From assembly GCF_000350225.1 (NCBI RefSeq), contig NW_005178809.1, positions 669,932-733,931 on the forward strand: a stretch of 64,000 nucleotides of DNA. The letters are read 5' to 3'. The stretch's first letter is position 1. Each line of letters begins with the position of its first letter. Origin of the DNA: Chondrus crispus (Eukaryota; Rhodophyta; Florideophyceae; Gigartinales; Gigartinaceae). The notes beneath the pieces are model-generated. The model was not told where the DNA came from. It was given only the letters and a program-made list of their open reading frames with translations, and searched no databases. Positions 45,955 to 58,779 of the stretch are shown here, piece by piece. The position numbers and the translations under genes were made by a program.

Positions 45955-46115
45955 CGCCCCCCCTCGAACAACCGCGGCCCCTCCCGTCTGGCCAACAAAT
46001 TCGCCTCCCCCTTTGCAGGCATTTCCTCCACCGCCCTTTTCTCTGTGCTCCACCGCTTGCTGGCCAAAGACGTTAACCTCAGCACCATCGACGGTACCGT
46101 CCACACTTGTCTCGC
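45955..46115 (+). repeat. Gene-fragment copy A, inverted duplicate of 48175-48300
   Basis: About 150 bases match the minus strand of 48175-48300 at high identity. Translated, they share LLAKDVNL-T/S-T and the residues before it. One coding fragment is thus present twice in opposite orientation. This copy continues into different sequence after GTVH. Confidence 0.8.
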
Positions 46116-46159
46116 TCTTTCAGAACATGCAGACTCAAACCTGAGTAACAGAGAGTGGA

Positions 46160-46762
46160 ATGAAAACGCGACAGATCATAGAAATGCTTCGCGTTTCATA
46201 TCAGCATGGAGCGACTCACGTTCTCAAGCGCATGTCAGTCAAAGAAGAGGAGTCGAGCTCTTTTTTGAAGACCTCCGAATCGTATCTCTCCATTGCTGGC
46301 AGTATTCTAGGCGAATGTAGAGTCACCGAAGCACACGCAACGGGAAGTCCGCGAGCCGCACTGCTTTCGACTCGTTTCTATCGGAGCTCCTTCTGTTCAA
46401 ATGTAGCTTTGAGGAAAAGGCGGCCCTGGAATCACTCCTGGGAGAGCTTCTCTGCAACTGTTTTAAAGACGCTGACAATTTCAGCTATTTGTCGACTTGT
46501 CAAGTCGACAAGCAGCCTGCTGGACTCAACTCTGTGCGACACATTGCGATCTTTTGTCACTTCTGAGACGAACAAGATGGGAGGGACTGGCGTGCTGCAT
46601 GACTTGATAATGAATTCTTTGCAAACCGAAACAGCGGACGTTATAACGAAAAGGGTTGTTGTTTATGAAACTGGCTGCATCGTGGACTCGATCCACGTAA
46701 TTTTACAGCCAGTCAGACACGAGTACAAGCAACGAGACGCCACGATTTTTGGCGCTTGCTGA
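46160..46762 (+). other. 200-codon open frame of unknown nature
   Basis: The frame has mixed composition and no recognised domain. It lies between the acid phosphatase fragments and the membrane-protein fragment, so it may be another captured piece or chance. It contains the palindrome TTTGTCGACTTGTCAAGTCGACAAG-like sequence near 46490-46512, a short hairpin. Confidence 0.3.
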
Positions 46763-47149
46763 AGTCTCCCTCCATAAGCAGTTTCGAAAGGATGACGTCA
46801 TTGCGACTGGCGATGAGAATCTTCAAAGCGCCCTCGCTTAGCCATGTGCCAGCCTTGTCAAGCTGCGAAAGCTCTGCAATCCTCGAAAGTCTCTGTCAGC
46901 GGTTGAATTTAATGAGCAAATAGATGAGATTTAGGACAGGGCGGTAGACGTAGACGAAGACCTCTGAAGCGTTTGACAAAGCTGTGTCGAACGCGTCCGA
47001 AGAACATAAAGAGTTAGGGCAAAACTATGCCATGTATAAACAAAATGGGCCAGCGTTGCTACGGAGCGAAAAGGCTGCCTGCACTTTGAGATCGGGAGGT
47101 CTCCAAGATCCAACTGCCTTCTGAAATGAAGGTCATAATAACAAAACTA
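46763..47149. other. Non-coding stretch
   Basis: No supported gene in these 390 bases. Confidence 0.4.
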
Positions 47150-48318
<1,169 letters not shown>

Positions 48319-48426
48319 AACGCAGATCGCAATAGCATCTGCGCAATACGCTCACGCAATAAAGACAAGCCGTCTCTGCCATGTTGTCCGCGCTGCGCTT
48401 CTTCGACATAACTTGTGATGTTGAAA

Positions 48427-49448
48427 CTAGGAACCAGCATTGGACTGGTTGCCAAAACAGTTTTCTATCTCGTCCGCCAGCCTTGAGCAGTATGTCTTCA
48501 ATATCCCAACAATGCGAGGATCTGCTCGCGACTCCCCCTCAATTTCTTGAGTGTATCTAAGTGCTTTAGCCATAGAGTCTAGGCGCTTATCATTGTAATC
48601 GAGTTCGGCGGTCTTCTCCGCCAGGGTGTCGATTCGTGATTTGCGCTTTTTTACCGCACTTGTATCCCTTGTACTTCGCGCATCTGCGGAGAAGCTGTTT
48701 AAGGCATTCACAAGAGCATTGTTCAGTTCCTCAGAAGAGCTTCGCTTTCTCTTCGAGACCCTAAGATTGCCAGGTTTCTGAATCAGTCCCCCTTCCAATT
48801 GAGGGTTGGAACCCTGTGCTATTTCCTTCGTACCAAATTCTAATATAAGCGTGTCCTCATGTGGTGTTCCGAGCCGAAAGATCTGAAAAGCAATCAAACA
48901 GCGCTTTCCAGATTTACATAGAACGCTCGTATCTTGCAGATAGCAGAAATTAACGACGCCGGAGGGGTCTAAGTTTCCGGAGACGGACCAATTTTTGTAA
49001 ATGAGAGTAAACTCCATTCGAAAATTGTTGAACATGTTTTGTAGGCATGTCCCTGTCCGAAATGTCGTGACAGAACGACCTGGATATACATCACGCAGCT
49101 CCCCATCAAAAGCTTCTCTGAACATCGCTCCGGCAAATGTGGATGGCGGTTGAGTCGTCTCAGCGTAAGTCGACCGAGGTTGTGTCGTTTCAGCGTACGT
49201 GGACGAGGGCTGTGTCGTTGCAGCGTACGTGGACGGGGCTGCGTCGTTCCGGCGTACGTTGAAGAAGGCTGTATGGTGTCGGCATTTGAAGAGGTCGTCA
49301 ACTTCTGTGCCTCGCCAGTGATCGGAGCCACTACAGAAGGGTTCTGCGACTCATCAACGTTCCGCACAAATCGTGTATCATCGACGGAAAATACAGAACG
49401 ATTAAGAACTAATGGAGTACCTTCATCTGAGGCGGTAACCTCCGCCAA
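48427..49448 (-). pseudogene. Probable Harbinger accessory (Myb/SANT-like) protein, frameshifted in a peptide repeat
   Basis: The N-terminus starts at 49448 and leads into a ten-residue repeat (Ser-Thr-Tyr-Ala-x-Thr-Thr-Gln-Pro-x) encoded by the 30-base repeats at 49134-49282. One repeat unit has 29 bases, which shifts the frame. The rest of the protein (232 codons from 49125) carries EFTLIYKNWSVSGNLDP and later a basic KRKRSSSEE stretch and a C-terminal helix. The YxNWxxSGxxDP string is common in transposon proteins paired with PIF/Harbinger or similar transposases. It is convergent with the transposase at 43686-44945. The single frameshift suggests recent decay. Confidence 0.5.
49134..49282. 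repeat. Five imperfect 30-base tandem repeats
   Basis: Units start at about 49134, 49164, 49194, 49224 and 49253. The unit at 49224-49252 is 29 bases long and the others are 30. They encode the decapeptide repeats of the minus-strand protein. Confidence 0.9.
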
Positions 49449-49575
49449 GGCCCTGGAAAGTGACGGAGGAGGGGCTGGGAACGGGTCCGGGGTTGAGAGA
49501 GCAACTGACTGTCCATATTCATTGTATTACTTCGATGTAGGATTAGCGAAGGATAGGGGCCTTGAACCGCTCTAA

Positions 49576-50577
49576 TCTTGTCTGACGATTGAATTTTGAG
49601 CAAGTGACCTGCAAAAAGCAGTTCCAGGTAACGATCCCAAACGTTTACGGGGAATCCGGCGAAGGGGTACCCTGGAGCAATCCATGTCCAGAATAAAAAG
49701 CGCTAAGTCTTGAAAAACGCAACTGATGCGACGGGAAGAAGTGAAGGAGCGGAAAATAAACGTAAATGGTGTTGGAAAGCAATTCAGGAGCTGTGTTGAA
49801 CGTATAGTCCAGTCGGTGATCCACCTAAATGGGATAGATTATCCGCAAAACGGCCCTGGCAGGATGATTTCGAACCCTCGGTCAATCCCATAGAAAATAA
49901 GCAAACTTTAGATAACTGTTCGAAGTAATACTCGCTTCCGTTTTGAGGCTAGAGGTTTTCAACGGCCACCTGAGGAAAGTGGAGGCCTCCCGTGATATGT
50001 GTGCTGACCTCACGCTTGAAATACTCTGCCTTACCGTTACATTTTTTTGTGACGCTTGACAAAAAGGTGCTTTCTACTAAAATAGAAAAATGCCTTCCAG
50101 CTGATGTGCCTTTCGAGCTCAAAGCTGTTTTCAAGGCCACACTCCACACTTCTCGGCTTTGTTGCGCGTTTTGAACATCTCAATCTTCATACCTTGCATT
50201 CAACCCCCACCAAGAAGTCAATTGCCAAGTCCATGCAATCATAATTAGTTCTATTGCCGGGACTGTGAGTGTGGCTAGTACCAGTAACGCTCTGCACCTC
50301 CCCAAACATTGGATGTTGACAGAAATGCGGTTCTACAGGATTCAGAGAGCATTCATGACGTTAAGATCATTCAAATGCACCTAAGAGGCCGCAAAGGTCT
50401 TCGAAACTACTATAAGGTTCATGTTAACAACTTCAAGCGAGCAAAAAGTCTAGTTTTTTACTTTCGAGTGCATTTTCGATTCGTTTATAGCATCGTTATA
50501 AGACTGTCAACGTTTTAGACCGCTCATGTAATTCAACGACTGCCTGTGAACAGGCAGCAAGCATAGAGAAGATACAA
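49576..50577. other. 1 kb without a supported gene
   Basis: Only short frames occur. The border between the Harbinger-related block and the next element probably lies here. Confidence 0.4.
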
Positions 50578-51249
50578 ATGCCTGGTGAACGCTTTAATAC
50601 GTTTCTTGCCTGCATTAAAAGATCATTGGCTCGCAAACACTCACGTAATGACTTTCACGCCGGCTGGATTGCCCCTCGGACATTATACACGCTTTGGTCA
50701 ATTACCAGTGTCGTTAGCACGGAACTATTTGCGGACTCATTTAACGAAAGTGGTGTTCCTCGAGACTACTGTAGTTTGGACCTGGGGGATTTGGAACTTG
50801 GTTCTCGAAGAAGTTGGAACTACGTTAAGGACAGCATAGAATGTGGTGCTGGAAATCCATCCTTCAACAACGTGCTTTTAGAAGACCTGTTTACCAAGTT
50901 TGAGAAGGGCGTTCAAAAGGAAATTTCATACTGCCGCTGTGTACTATTGCCTATCGGAAAGGGTTCTGAACTGCAAAAGCGAGTTCAGTTACTTACGTCA
51001 GAAGTGCATCTTCTGGTATCTATTCCACCGGGATGTCTACCGTTCAGAAATGAAAACGTGTTGCTCACACAGCACTATTTAAAGCCAAAACCGCACTTAC
51101 ACCAGTACATCGGCCGTTTTGTGTGGTGCAACAGGCCTTATATACTGAAAAACAAAGCACCTTTGAATATAGAAGATGTTTATCAAGCCTGGATTGATGA
51201 CACTCATCTCTGCCCAGAACGTGCAGTATTGCACAGCGAAGAGTTTTAA
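50578..51249 (+). CDS. PCIF1-like adenine N6-methyltransferase ORF
   Basis: The 223-residue frame contains ELFADSFN, then YCSLDLGDLELGS and ECGAGNPSFNNVLLEDLF. This matches the pattern of PCIF1/CAPAM-type enzymes: E-x-F-A-S-P-x-N, Y-C-S, F-G-S, and the catalytic N-P-P-F box before a helix. The box is N-P-S-F here. A strand CRCVLLPIG and a run of hydrophobic and aromatic residues follow, as in the family core. PCIF1 methylates adenosine next to mRNA caps; relatives also occur in mobile elements and large viruses. The N-terminal WW domain is absent. Met 50578 is the first in frame. It is convergent with the FEN-like/CXC gene, 144 bases away. Confidence 0.55.
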   Translation: MPGERFNTFLACIKRSLARKHSRNDFHAGWIAPRTLYTLWSITSVVSTELFADSFNESGVPRDYCSLDLGDLELGSRRSWNYVKDSIECGAGNPSFNNVLLEDLFTKFEKGVQKEISYCRCVLLPIGKGSELQKRVQLLTSEVHLLVSIPPGCLPFRNENVLLTQHYLKPKPHLHQYIGRFVWCNRPYILKNKAPLNIEDVYQAWIDDTHLCPERAVLHSEEF

Positions 51250-51392
51250 GGGCTTTCCCTATGGAACTACGGGGAGAAGAGGGCATAGATGGTTTATTGA
51301 CAGAGCTTTGGACTACTTAATTCTCATTGTCTACAGTGTGTGTCAATCGCTTGGAGAAAGTAAGTACATAATACACCAAGTTTTAGTGCTTT

Positions 51393-51737
51393 CTATACAT
51401 TTAAAAGTAAAGGTTCCATGTCGTCAGGTTCCATGTCAATTGTGGACGTACTTTCAATAGTGTGTACAGAGTTATTGTCATTTTGCTCCTCTGGATCGCT
51501 GCTGCTCAGTACAACGGTAGATACCAAGGGTTCTGGTTCTACTAGCAGCTGATGGTTGCTAGGGGGTATGAATTCCGCCGGTGCTGAGTTAACTGCACCT
51601 TCATGTTCTGAAGTATCGGGAAAGTGGTTGGTGCAGACTACTTCGTTGCAATCGCACCCTATGCACTTTCTTGCCTTTCTCACACATGAACATCGACGAG
51701 TAGAACAGTCTCCCTTGCATTTGCAGGAGGACATCAC
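51393..51737 (-). pseudogene. CXC (tesmin/TSO1-type) C-terminal piece of a large mobile-element gene
   Basis: The piece opens with the Cys-rich array CKCKGDCSTRRCSCVRKARK followed by CIGCDCNEVVC. Nine Cys in this spacing fit one CXC zinc-binding unit, which binds DNA. An acidic, Ser-rich tail of 75 residues follows. It lies at the end of a series of minus-strand frames (57686 down to 51393). In related animal proteins a CXC unit closes a large polypeptide, so I read it as the C-terminal end of one broken gene. Confidence 0.6.
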
Positions 51738-52121
51738 TTGTCTTATTAGACCTTCAATTTGTCTGAGGTGTTCGTTTGCTTAGAGCAGTATTGAGCCATC
51801 TTCATGATAGCCATTCTCATGTGCACAGCCCCCTATTGTTTCATGTGAAGCATCCATGCAGTGTGCCCTTCCCCAATACTTGTATACAACGAAAAATGAC
51901 CTCTTTATCTGGATTTCTAGGTGTTGTACGTGAGGTACTAGCTCATTAATGCTTTTTGCATTATCAGAAACGAAGTTACGTACGTCAATCTTCCATAGAC
52001 GTGACCCGACTTCATGTGTTGAAGTGAAGATGCTCTTCTTAAAGGCTGAGAATTCTTTCTGTTCTAGAAGTCCCTTCTGTAGTTGGTAAGTTGCTTCAGT
52101 GAGAAATTGTCTCGTATGCGT
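51738..52121 (-). other. Gap between the FEN-like and CXC pieces
   Basis: Frames are short here. It is probably decayed coding sequence of the same gene or an unrecognised intron. Confidence 0.35.
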
Positions 52122-53138
52122 TTAAGAAAGCAGTCGTTCTTTGCCATGCTTGAATAGATACAATATACATATGAGAGTTTCAAATGTTTCAATAGTTGTC
52201 TCGTTGATGCCAGTCTCTGGTGGCTCTAGATTAAGCAGATGTTTCCTGAATATGGCCAACACAAGCACGAAGACTTCATGACTCATGCCAAAGAAAGAGG
52301 ATGTAAAATCACAGCCAGCCATACAGTACAGTATAGCTACAGTCTTACCACTGCTTTGTATAGAACATAAAGCGGAGAGTGCACCATCAACACTAAGAAA
52401 AGTGTCGTTCAAAACATGAACGATTCCTTGTGAGTGCATAACTTCAGAGCTCAGTAGAATTATGAACGCGTCCGTATCGTCTGATAGTATTAAAGACCCT
52501 GAAATCAGACTTGTGCTTCGTATATCCCTTGGTACTCTTTTCACGTGGTCTGTTCTTCTATTGGGTTCCATTACACGAAACTGCCTCCTAAACTCCTGGA
52601 ATGGTCCGGCAATGTAAGAAGTGTACGTAGCTACAAATCTAGTCTCAAACTCACCATGTTTCATTTCATGTTGACCGATGTATGCACCTCCTCTCGTCTC
52701 GAAAACAAGGCAACGATCGCGATGAATCTGAAACAAGTTACTATCACTATTGCCATTCTCCTTCTCTCTCTTGAGGACAATACATCCTTGAGTTAACATG
52801 GATTCAGCATCGTTACTGTCCCTATGCGGTCTTAAATCTTTCGGAGTACAGTTTGTAAATTCTGTTAGTACTGCAAACATACCTCCATGGAAGAGTATGC
52901 AACAGTTATGCTGTAAATGTTTCAGCAACTCAAAAGATGCTACCGCTGCACAATGAAAATGCCGAGATGCAAGCTCGTCTTTTTCATCTCGGTTGTTGAG
53001 GAGGGAGCTCCACGGGACAGTAAGTTCATCGTCGAACTGTAGCCGCCTACAAGTGTTTTCCTGATCCACTTCACTCTCTTGGAGAGTACCTCTGGACCTG
53101 TTTTCGTCCCGCCGAGTTTGCTCTGATTTTTCATTCAC
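52122..53138 (-). pseudogene. FEN/PIN-like nuclease segment of the large mobile-element gene
   Basis: In this 338-codon frame the part from about residue 130 resembles the XPG/FEN nuclease core. ILSDDTDAFIILL matches the I-region SEDSDLL box with its metal-binding Asp pair. AGCDFTSSFFGMS matches the LxGCDYxxGIxGIG box leading into the helix-hairpin region. Both keep their Asp residues. The same two boxes with CXC ends occur in large proteins of cnidarians and other animals, thought to be mobile-element proteins. An acidic, polar N-terminal region with a CCILFHGGMFAVL strand precedes it. Structure-specific nuclease activity is my inference. Confidence 0.6.
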
Positions 53139-54720
53139 TATAACCTTGCTTGGGTCATCAATATGAAGGTGAACCTGTCGTACGTGTTTGAAGCTGCACC
53201 TGTCAAGTATGGTCTCATAATTGATATCATCTTACCAATGACAACACTTTGCAGGGACGTACCCCCGCCGGCATTGTCCCCTCTGAAGTGGAGAGAATTC
53301 ATAACGTCTAGTTGAACAGAGTAGTAAGGTGTTAGCGACGAACCAAACATACTTCGCGACACTGGAGAGCTCGTACCACTGTCGAAGGATATTTTGTTAA
53401 AAGAGTACAGAACGTCTCTGTTGTTCCTTCTTGTATACTTTAGGAACCTTGATTTGACTGAATGGTTAAACTGGCCGTCCAGGTCCACGAAACAGTCCAG
53501 CAAAAGTTGAAACAAGGTTTCTTCGATCATGAAGGGCGTCCCATCGCGCCATAACTTCCTTTAAGTACTTCCTGTTCTCGGACTTTATCGCCTTTCTTTC
53601 CTCTGCGTACGGCGCGCCCTTAGCTCTCGCCACCTTTCTCCTTCTTTCAACCATAACAGTAATGAACGAATGTTTGCCCTTAAGTCTTTTTATGACACTC
53701 GGTCCATCTGTGACGCTGGCAGTCAGAGTGACATCACCTCCTGCGCCAGTAATTGTGACCACACCAGCATTCTTTGACATACACTTAGATGCTCTCGTAA
53801 CTGCACGTGACCTAGTCTACTTTTTGAAACGTTTTCCTGAAAAGTGGTTGACCACATCCTCTTCAGACTGTCCACCGAACACATCAGGAAATATTACAGA
53901 AGAGTGCAGCTTGTAGTCATCCTTCCCAGCTCTGCGACCTGCAGCAACCTGTTTTGGTCCTCAACTATATTCATTCGTTGGGAAGGGCTGGAAAAAACGT
54001 TGGTGAGCCACTCAGAACCGCAATGTGCGATGTTGAGAAAGCCTTTCTCTCTCATTACGTGCAACATTCTGGACACAGTTCTCCACTGAACAGCGTTTCG
54101 GTCAAAATGTGACAGGGGCCCTCCCTGCTCCCCTCCATCGTCCAGTATCCTCTTATGACCGAAAGCCCTTGACGCACCAGTGCAATATCTAGACAATGCT
54201 CTAAACATAGATACCTGCTGCAGCCATGCCGATGCATTCTGCAGATGACCTAGAAAGTTGACGCTCAGGCTTTTCAAATGTCGAACCGCCTGCATTTCAA
54301 GAGACTCATCCATGTGCACGTAAGTCTATCCCCGTCTGTCTATGGCATCTTTTCCTCTTTCTGTAAAACTTAAAAGCTTGACAACAGAACGGCCTGGCTT
54401 CTCATACAGTTCATCCACCACGTATGTTGGTAGAATACCTTGGAAAAGGCATAGTATAGACTCAACTCCTGATATTTTAAATGGGTCGTTGAGTGCAGGA
54501 TGGGAATATGCTTGAAGCAAAAGATATCTGTGACGTTACTATGACCAGTTCTAGACAGCACATGGAATCCAATGGTGGGTAGTAAGCATGAAAATATAAC
54601 AGTGTTCACAAAGTGCTGCCCATTGCATCCACGGCCAAATGCTTTCACTGCCAAATCCCTGATCCTTCTCCCACAGTTTATCGTATCCGCAGTAACAACC
54701 TCAGTTGTTTCTTTGTACAA
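53138..54720 (-). pseudogene. Middle pieces of the large mobile-element gene, several frameshifts
   Basis: Consecutive minus-strand pieces at 54370-54720, 53894-54319, 53466-53780 and 53138-53530 lie in different frames and overlap or nearly touch. They look like one coding region broken by at least three shifts, or introns. Recognisable traits are a GRRIRDLAVKAFGRGCNGQHFV segment (helical, basic) and a PFxRPxGRxxDPxNP-like loss-of-order part. No named domain could be assigned. Confidence 0.45.
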
Positions 54721-54786
54721 TTGACCGAACGGCTTTTCGTTTGTGTGCTGCGATGTTGCAGTACTAACACGTGCCCCCAGAGGTTC

Positions 54787-56130
54787 TTAAAATACCCCGT
54801 CGGCGGAGAGTTTTTTCTCAGAAGCGTTCTTATGCATGCTTGCCACTTGTCTGGCGAGCTCATAATTTTCAAATAGAAGCATATCAGTGATGTGAATAAT
54901 CATGGCACATGCAAAGTTGAACAATACAGCACGGTTGTTACGTGCATGGGAGTGAGTAAGGATATTTGAGACCTGGCCTTTAGAGAGACCAGCACATGCA
55001 GCAATCTCATCTAACCCAAGACTGTCAGGCATTTCCTTGCATATAGAGTACATGGCTTGCTTTTCCGCATGGAAGAGTCCTGGGAAAGGAACTAGCCACT
55101 CATGTACTCTATAAACATCATCTATTATTCCAGGACTTCTGTTGGATGTCGTATTGCCATGCCGTTTTCTGTAAGATTCCATCCAAATCTCTACAAACAT
55201 CTTGTACGATGGCTGGTCCTCTCCCACAACCACATGTCTAGGGCACCCTGGATGGCCAGGCCTTATTTGTTTCTCATTTATCTTTAAAAAGCTTCGAACT
55301 ATGAGCTTGTCTGCAGCACTGTCTCGACTTATCTCGACGTAAACAACTTTCTGGTCGTATAAAGACTCATCTGTAGCAGCCTTGCCGCCGTGCTGCTCAA
55401 AAGCTGAAAGAAGTAAAGTCCTGAAGTTCAGCGGTGCTTCAGTGCAGCCATGCTGAAACTCAGTCCGAACAGAAGTGTTGTACTCACTACCAAGACCCTC
55501 TCTTCCACCGACAAGACGGTTTCGGTAACCTGAGCACAGCCCGAAGACAATTGCACTAAACTCTGAAATAATTGCATGGCTTTCCGGTGGCAATAGCTTG
55601 TCTACAAAAGAGCCCCTATCGCTAAGGAGGCTCGAAGTTTTCCAGCCACCAGGTTCAGCTTTAAACCTTTTCCTATGGGGTTCTATATTCTCCAAAGGCT
55701 TCCACTTTTTTGTGATTCCTTGCAGTAGAGAGCCATTTACCTTCGGCATTGGCTTTCCATCAACCTTGACAGCATGCAGTGGTGTAGTGTCCCAGTTATC
55801 GAACTGGAGAAGGGGCAGTGCTTTTGTGTCCACAAAAGTACTGTCCCAGGGACCATTCCTCTCCCTCTCGGCAATAAGATTCTGCCTATATCGTTCTGTT
55901 GTAGTATGAGAGAGAAAAAGGCCCAGAGAATTCAAGACGCTCACGAATGAGGGGCTAACCTCACAAATACCTGCAATTGAAATGCACGTCGTCAGGGGTC
56001 CTGACAGTCCGTTTGTGCGACTTAAAACTGTCTGCTCTATTGACTTCAGTGCACGAACACATAGGACAAGATCTGCATGTGGATACTCAGAACCATGGCT
56101 TAGAGCTTCCTCTATAGATGGCTGTGGCAT
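54787..56130 (-). pseudogene. Central part of the large mobile-element gene
   Basis: This is the longest intact piece, 447 codons. It contains LLQFDNWDTTPLHAV and, 20 residues on, NGSLLQGI. This matches the F-D-N-x-D-x-x...H-G-T-G-I motif pair seen in the same animal protein family, in which an Asp may be catalytic. A helical segment IAACAGLSKGQVSNILTHS looks like a helix-turn-helix near residue 390. The frame joins the upstream piece after a one-base shift near 56125. Confidence 0.55.
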
Positions 56131-57686
56131 GAACGCAGGGTTATTAGATAGAGAAACACATCCCTCACACTTTGACGACTAGCTCTTGCAGATACTGACC
56201 ACGATACAATACGGCGGTCAGAAGCCATGGTGTACACAACGTCTGTCCACAGCTCCTTAGGCAAAACTGATATCTCATCTGTCAACGACCAGTTACCTCC
56301 CCAGTACTTTTGCTTGCTGTCTTGAGAGTGTTTGGCAATAGTATCAAGATATGATCTAATGTTGGAAGGGATAGGTCTAGTCCATGTAAGACCCTTTGCA
56401 GTTGTCTTCACACTGGCAGATAGCATTTGCTCAATTTGCAAAGCAACTACCTAAAACCTTGAACGATACCCTAGCTTCTTTAAAATTACCCCCATACCAG
56501 CAAGAGAAGGTTCTATACGCTTCTGTAATGTGCGATCATCAACACTTGCTAGCTAAGAGTGTGTATCACTCTTGCTAAAGCCACAAAGAGCTTTTCGGGC
56601 ATGGAAAACATCAGAGAACGGTAGCATTCGGACTGTACCACAGTCATTTTCAATGTTCACACAGGAGAGCCGCAGAGTTTTGGCGATCGTTCTAATCTCC
56701 TCTGCTATAGACGACTCTTGCAACCGCAGGTAGTGGGGTGAGGTCTCTGGTTCAACGGAGAACAGAACGCATTTCACAAGCCAGCTTTCGATAATGCTCT
56801 TTAGACTGTGTGTAGAAAATATAGGTCTGTCTCCTCTCTTCCCTTCCGTGACGACATACAGACATGAGCGACAACATCGCCTTCCCATTACCTGTCTTGC
56901 ACCAAGCGACCCCCCTGAATGGCTGTACACGCTGTCATCTAGTTGGGATAGTAGTTCGACGTTATTTGAGGTTTCTAAATCAATCTCGGATACCTCCCAA
57001 AGTCTTCCTATAGCCTTCTGGTCATCTATAGGACATCTTCGTCTGTAAAAGATGCACTTTGATGTTCCGGCCTGGGAGAGCTCGAAACGCCTTGCCTTTA
57101 GCTTAGAAAGACGTATGTGATTAATGTGGTTGTAGCAATGATAAAAATTGCCTGGATGCTGAACTATGTCCTCAGCAGTTTCTCTGCTACACTTCGATAA
57201 TCGACAGAGCTCATTGATGAATTCTGTCTGGACTTTTACACTGCACAGCTGAATGTTGAATAGTTTCCAGTCCCGAGAAGGGTTTCGCACGTTCTCTGCA
57301 TCTTCTATTCCAGCTCTACTACATATCTCACACGTCTGGCGCTCAGCCCTATCCATTTTCGGAAGATTCCGGGTCTTCCAGGCAGCTAAAAACTTTCTTG
57401 ATATTCTGGGGTACTTTCTAGACGCACATATCATATTCCAGCCAGAGTTCTTATCTCGGCAATAGCTGCAAAGGTAAACAGTAGTCTTGGAGTCCTGTGG
57501 AAGTGTCAGAAAGGGGTTTGGGATGACCCCGGTATCCACACTGGACCTGTTCGAGAATTGAGAGACAGTTAGATGCACAGGGAGACTAGGAGTGCGCTCA
57601 TTGCGCACATTACAGGCGAAACAGGACCGTTCCGTACCCTCTGCTCCCATGAACGGATCCGGAGAAACCCTACCCTCAGAGTTCAT
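56112..57686 (-). pseudogene. N-terminal part of the large mobile-element gene (Cys-rich)
   Basis: It starts at Met 57686 and has Cys pairs that look like zinc-binding sites: CFAC near residue 23, CSYC (about 73) and CEIC with CSVK (about 118-150). CRSC follows near 275. The first piece stops at 56553. A second piece in the same frame covers 56441-56112. Between them the frame is closed, and a GTATGG...TTTTAG intron is possible. The Cys-rich start followed by the FDNWD, FEN-like and CXC parts gives the order expected for the family. Confidence 0.5.
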
Positions 57687-57689
57687 ACC

Positions 57690-58287
57690 TTGGTGTTTTC
57701 AAGAACTGAAAATTGTGATGGGAAGCTAACGCTGCATGTATTTCAATGAAGGGGGTGACTTTGTGAGTCGTGAAGAGGAACATAGGAGGAGAGCAATCTG
57801 AAGAGTCGCCGTCGCGAGTGTGGCGAAATATGCCTTTATAGCGTCGGCGGAGTCGATTTTCGATGACTTGTGTCCAGCTCATCGACACAAAAATTTATCG
57901 TAACTCTCAAAATGCGGAATGAAATTGCCAGATCACTGACTGAGTCCTAGATCTGGAAGGGCAAAGGTTTCAAAGGAGGTAATGATGACACGGCAAAGAT
58001 AGTAGATCCTGCTTTCTGGGTTTCCCACATGTGCAACCCTGGGTTGCACAAGCAGCGCGTTGATTATCATTTCGAAATGTACGAATATTTGAATGGGGTT
58101 TAAATCTTTTAGAATTGCAAAGAGCATTACAGGAAGTTGGAGCACAAGATTAATTTTAAGTCGATTGTTTATTTCTTTAATGAGCATGACCATTTTTTAG
58201 GAAACGTAATATAAACAACCAACCACAAAGGAGCAGGCACCATTTATTGACGTGATTGCGTGATTGCGTGATTGCCAATCACGATGA
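57690..58287. other. Right junction of the nested block with copia RT
   Basis: No gene. Three direct copies of CGTGATTG (58251-58274) and an inverted copy (58276-58283) lie exactly where recognisable copia RT begins. The hairpin 58267-58283 could mark the end of an inserted element. Confidence 0.5.
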
Positions 58288-58779
58288 ATGGAATGGCCCT
58301 CATTGAGGCAGCACGAGACGTGGGAAATTGTTGCTACTCCAGAGGGGGTGAGGCCTTTGTCAACAAGATTTGTGTTTATCCGCAAGTACGACGAGAGCAG
58401 AAGAGTGATTAGCCACGAAGCAAGACTTGTAGTTCGAGGTTTCCTTCAAGGGAACGTAGATCAAACTTTCTCACCAGTGGTAGACTTTATGACTATTCGC
58501 ACTTGTCTTGCTGTTGCAGTCAAGAGGGGGTACATTATCGAGCAAATGGATATCAAGACTGCTTTCCTCCATGGCGAGATTGACAGCGATGTGTACGTGA
58601 AATGTCCCGAAGGGCTTTCGCTGCGTAAGAAAGGTCAAGCCCTCAAGCTTCGAAGGGGGCTCTACGGGCTTAAGTAGGTACCAAGACGTTTGCATAAAAA
58701 GTGGGAGTCGGTCATGAAGGCGATGGGTTTTGAGACATTGCTATCTGATGATTGCGTCTACCGTCGTGGAAGTGTTTGG

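Noticed and set aside
45653-46144. 163-codon Pro/Ser-rich frame
   Set aside because: It reads the duplicated fragment in the wrong frame; the likely coding frame is the one with LLAKDVNL.
58251-58283. Helitron 3' terminus
   Set aside because: The hairpin fits, but no CTRR end follows and no TC start or Rep/helicase gene was seen.
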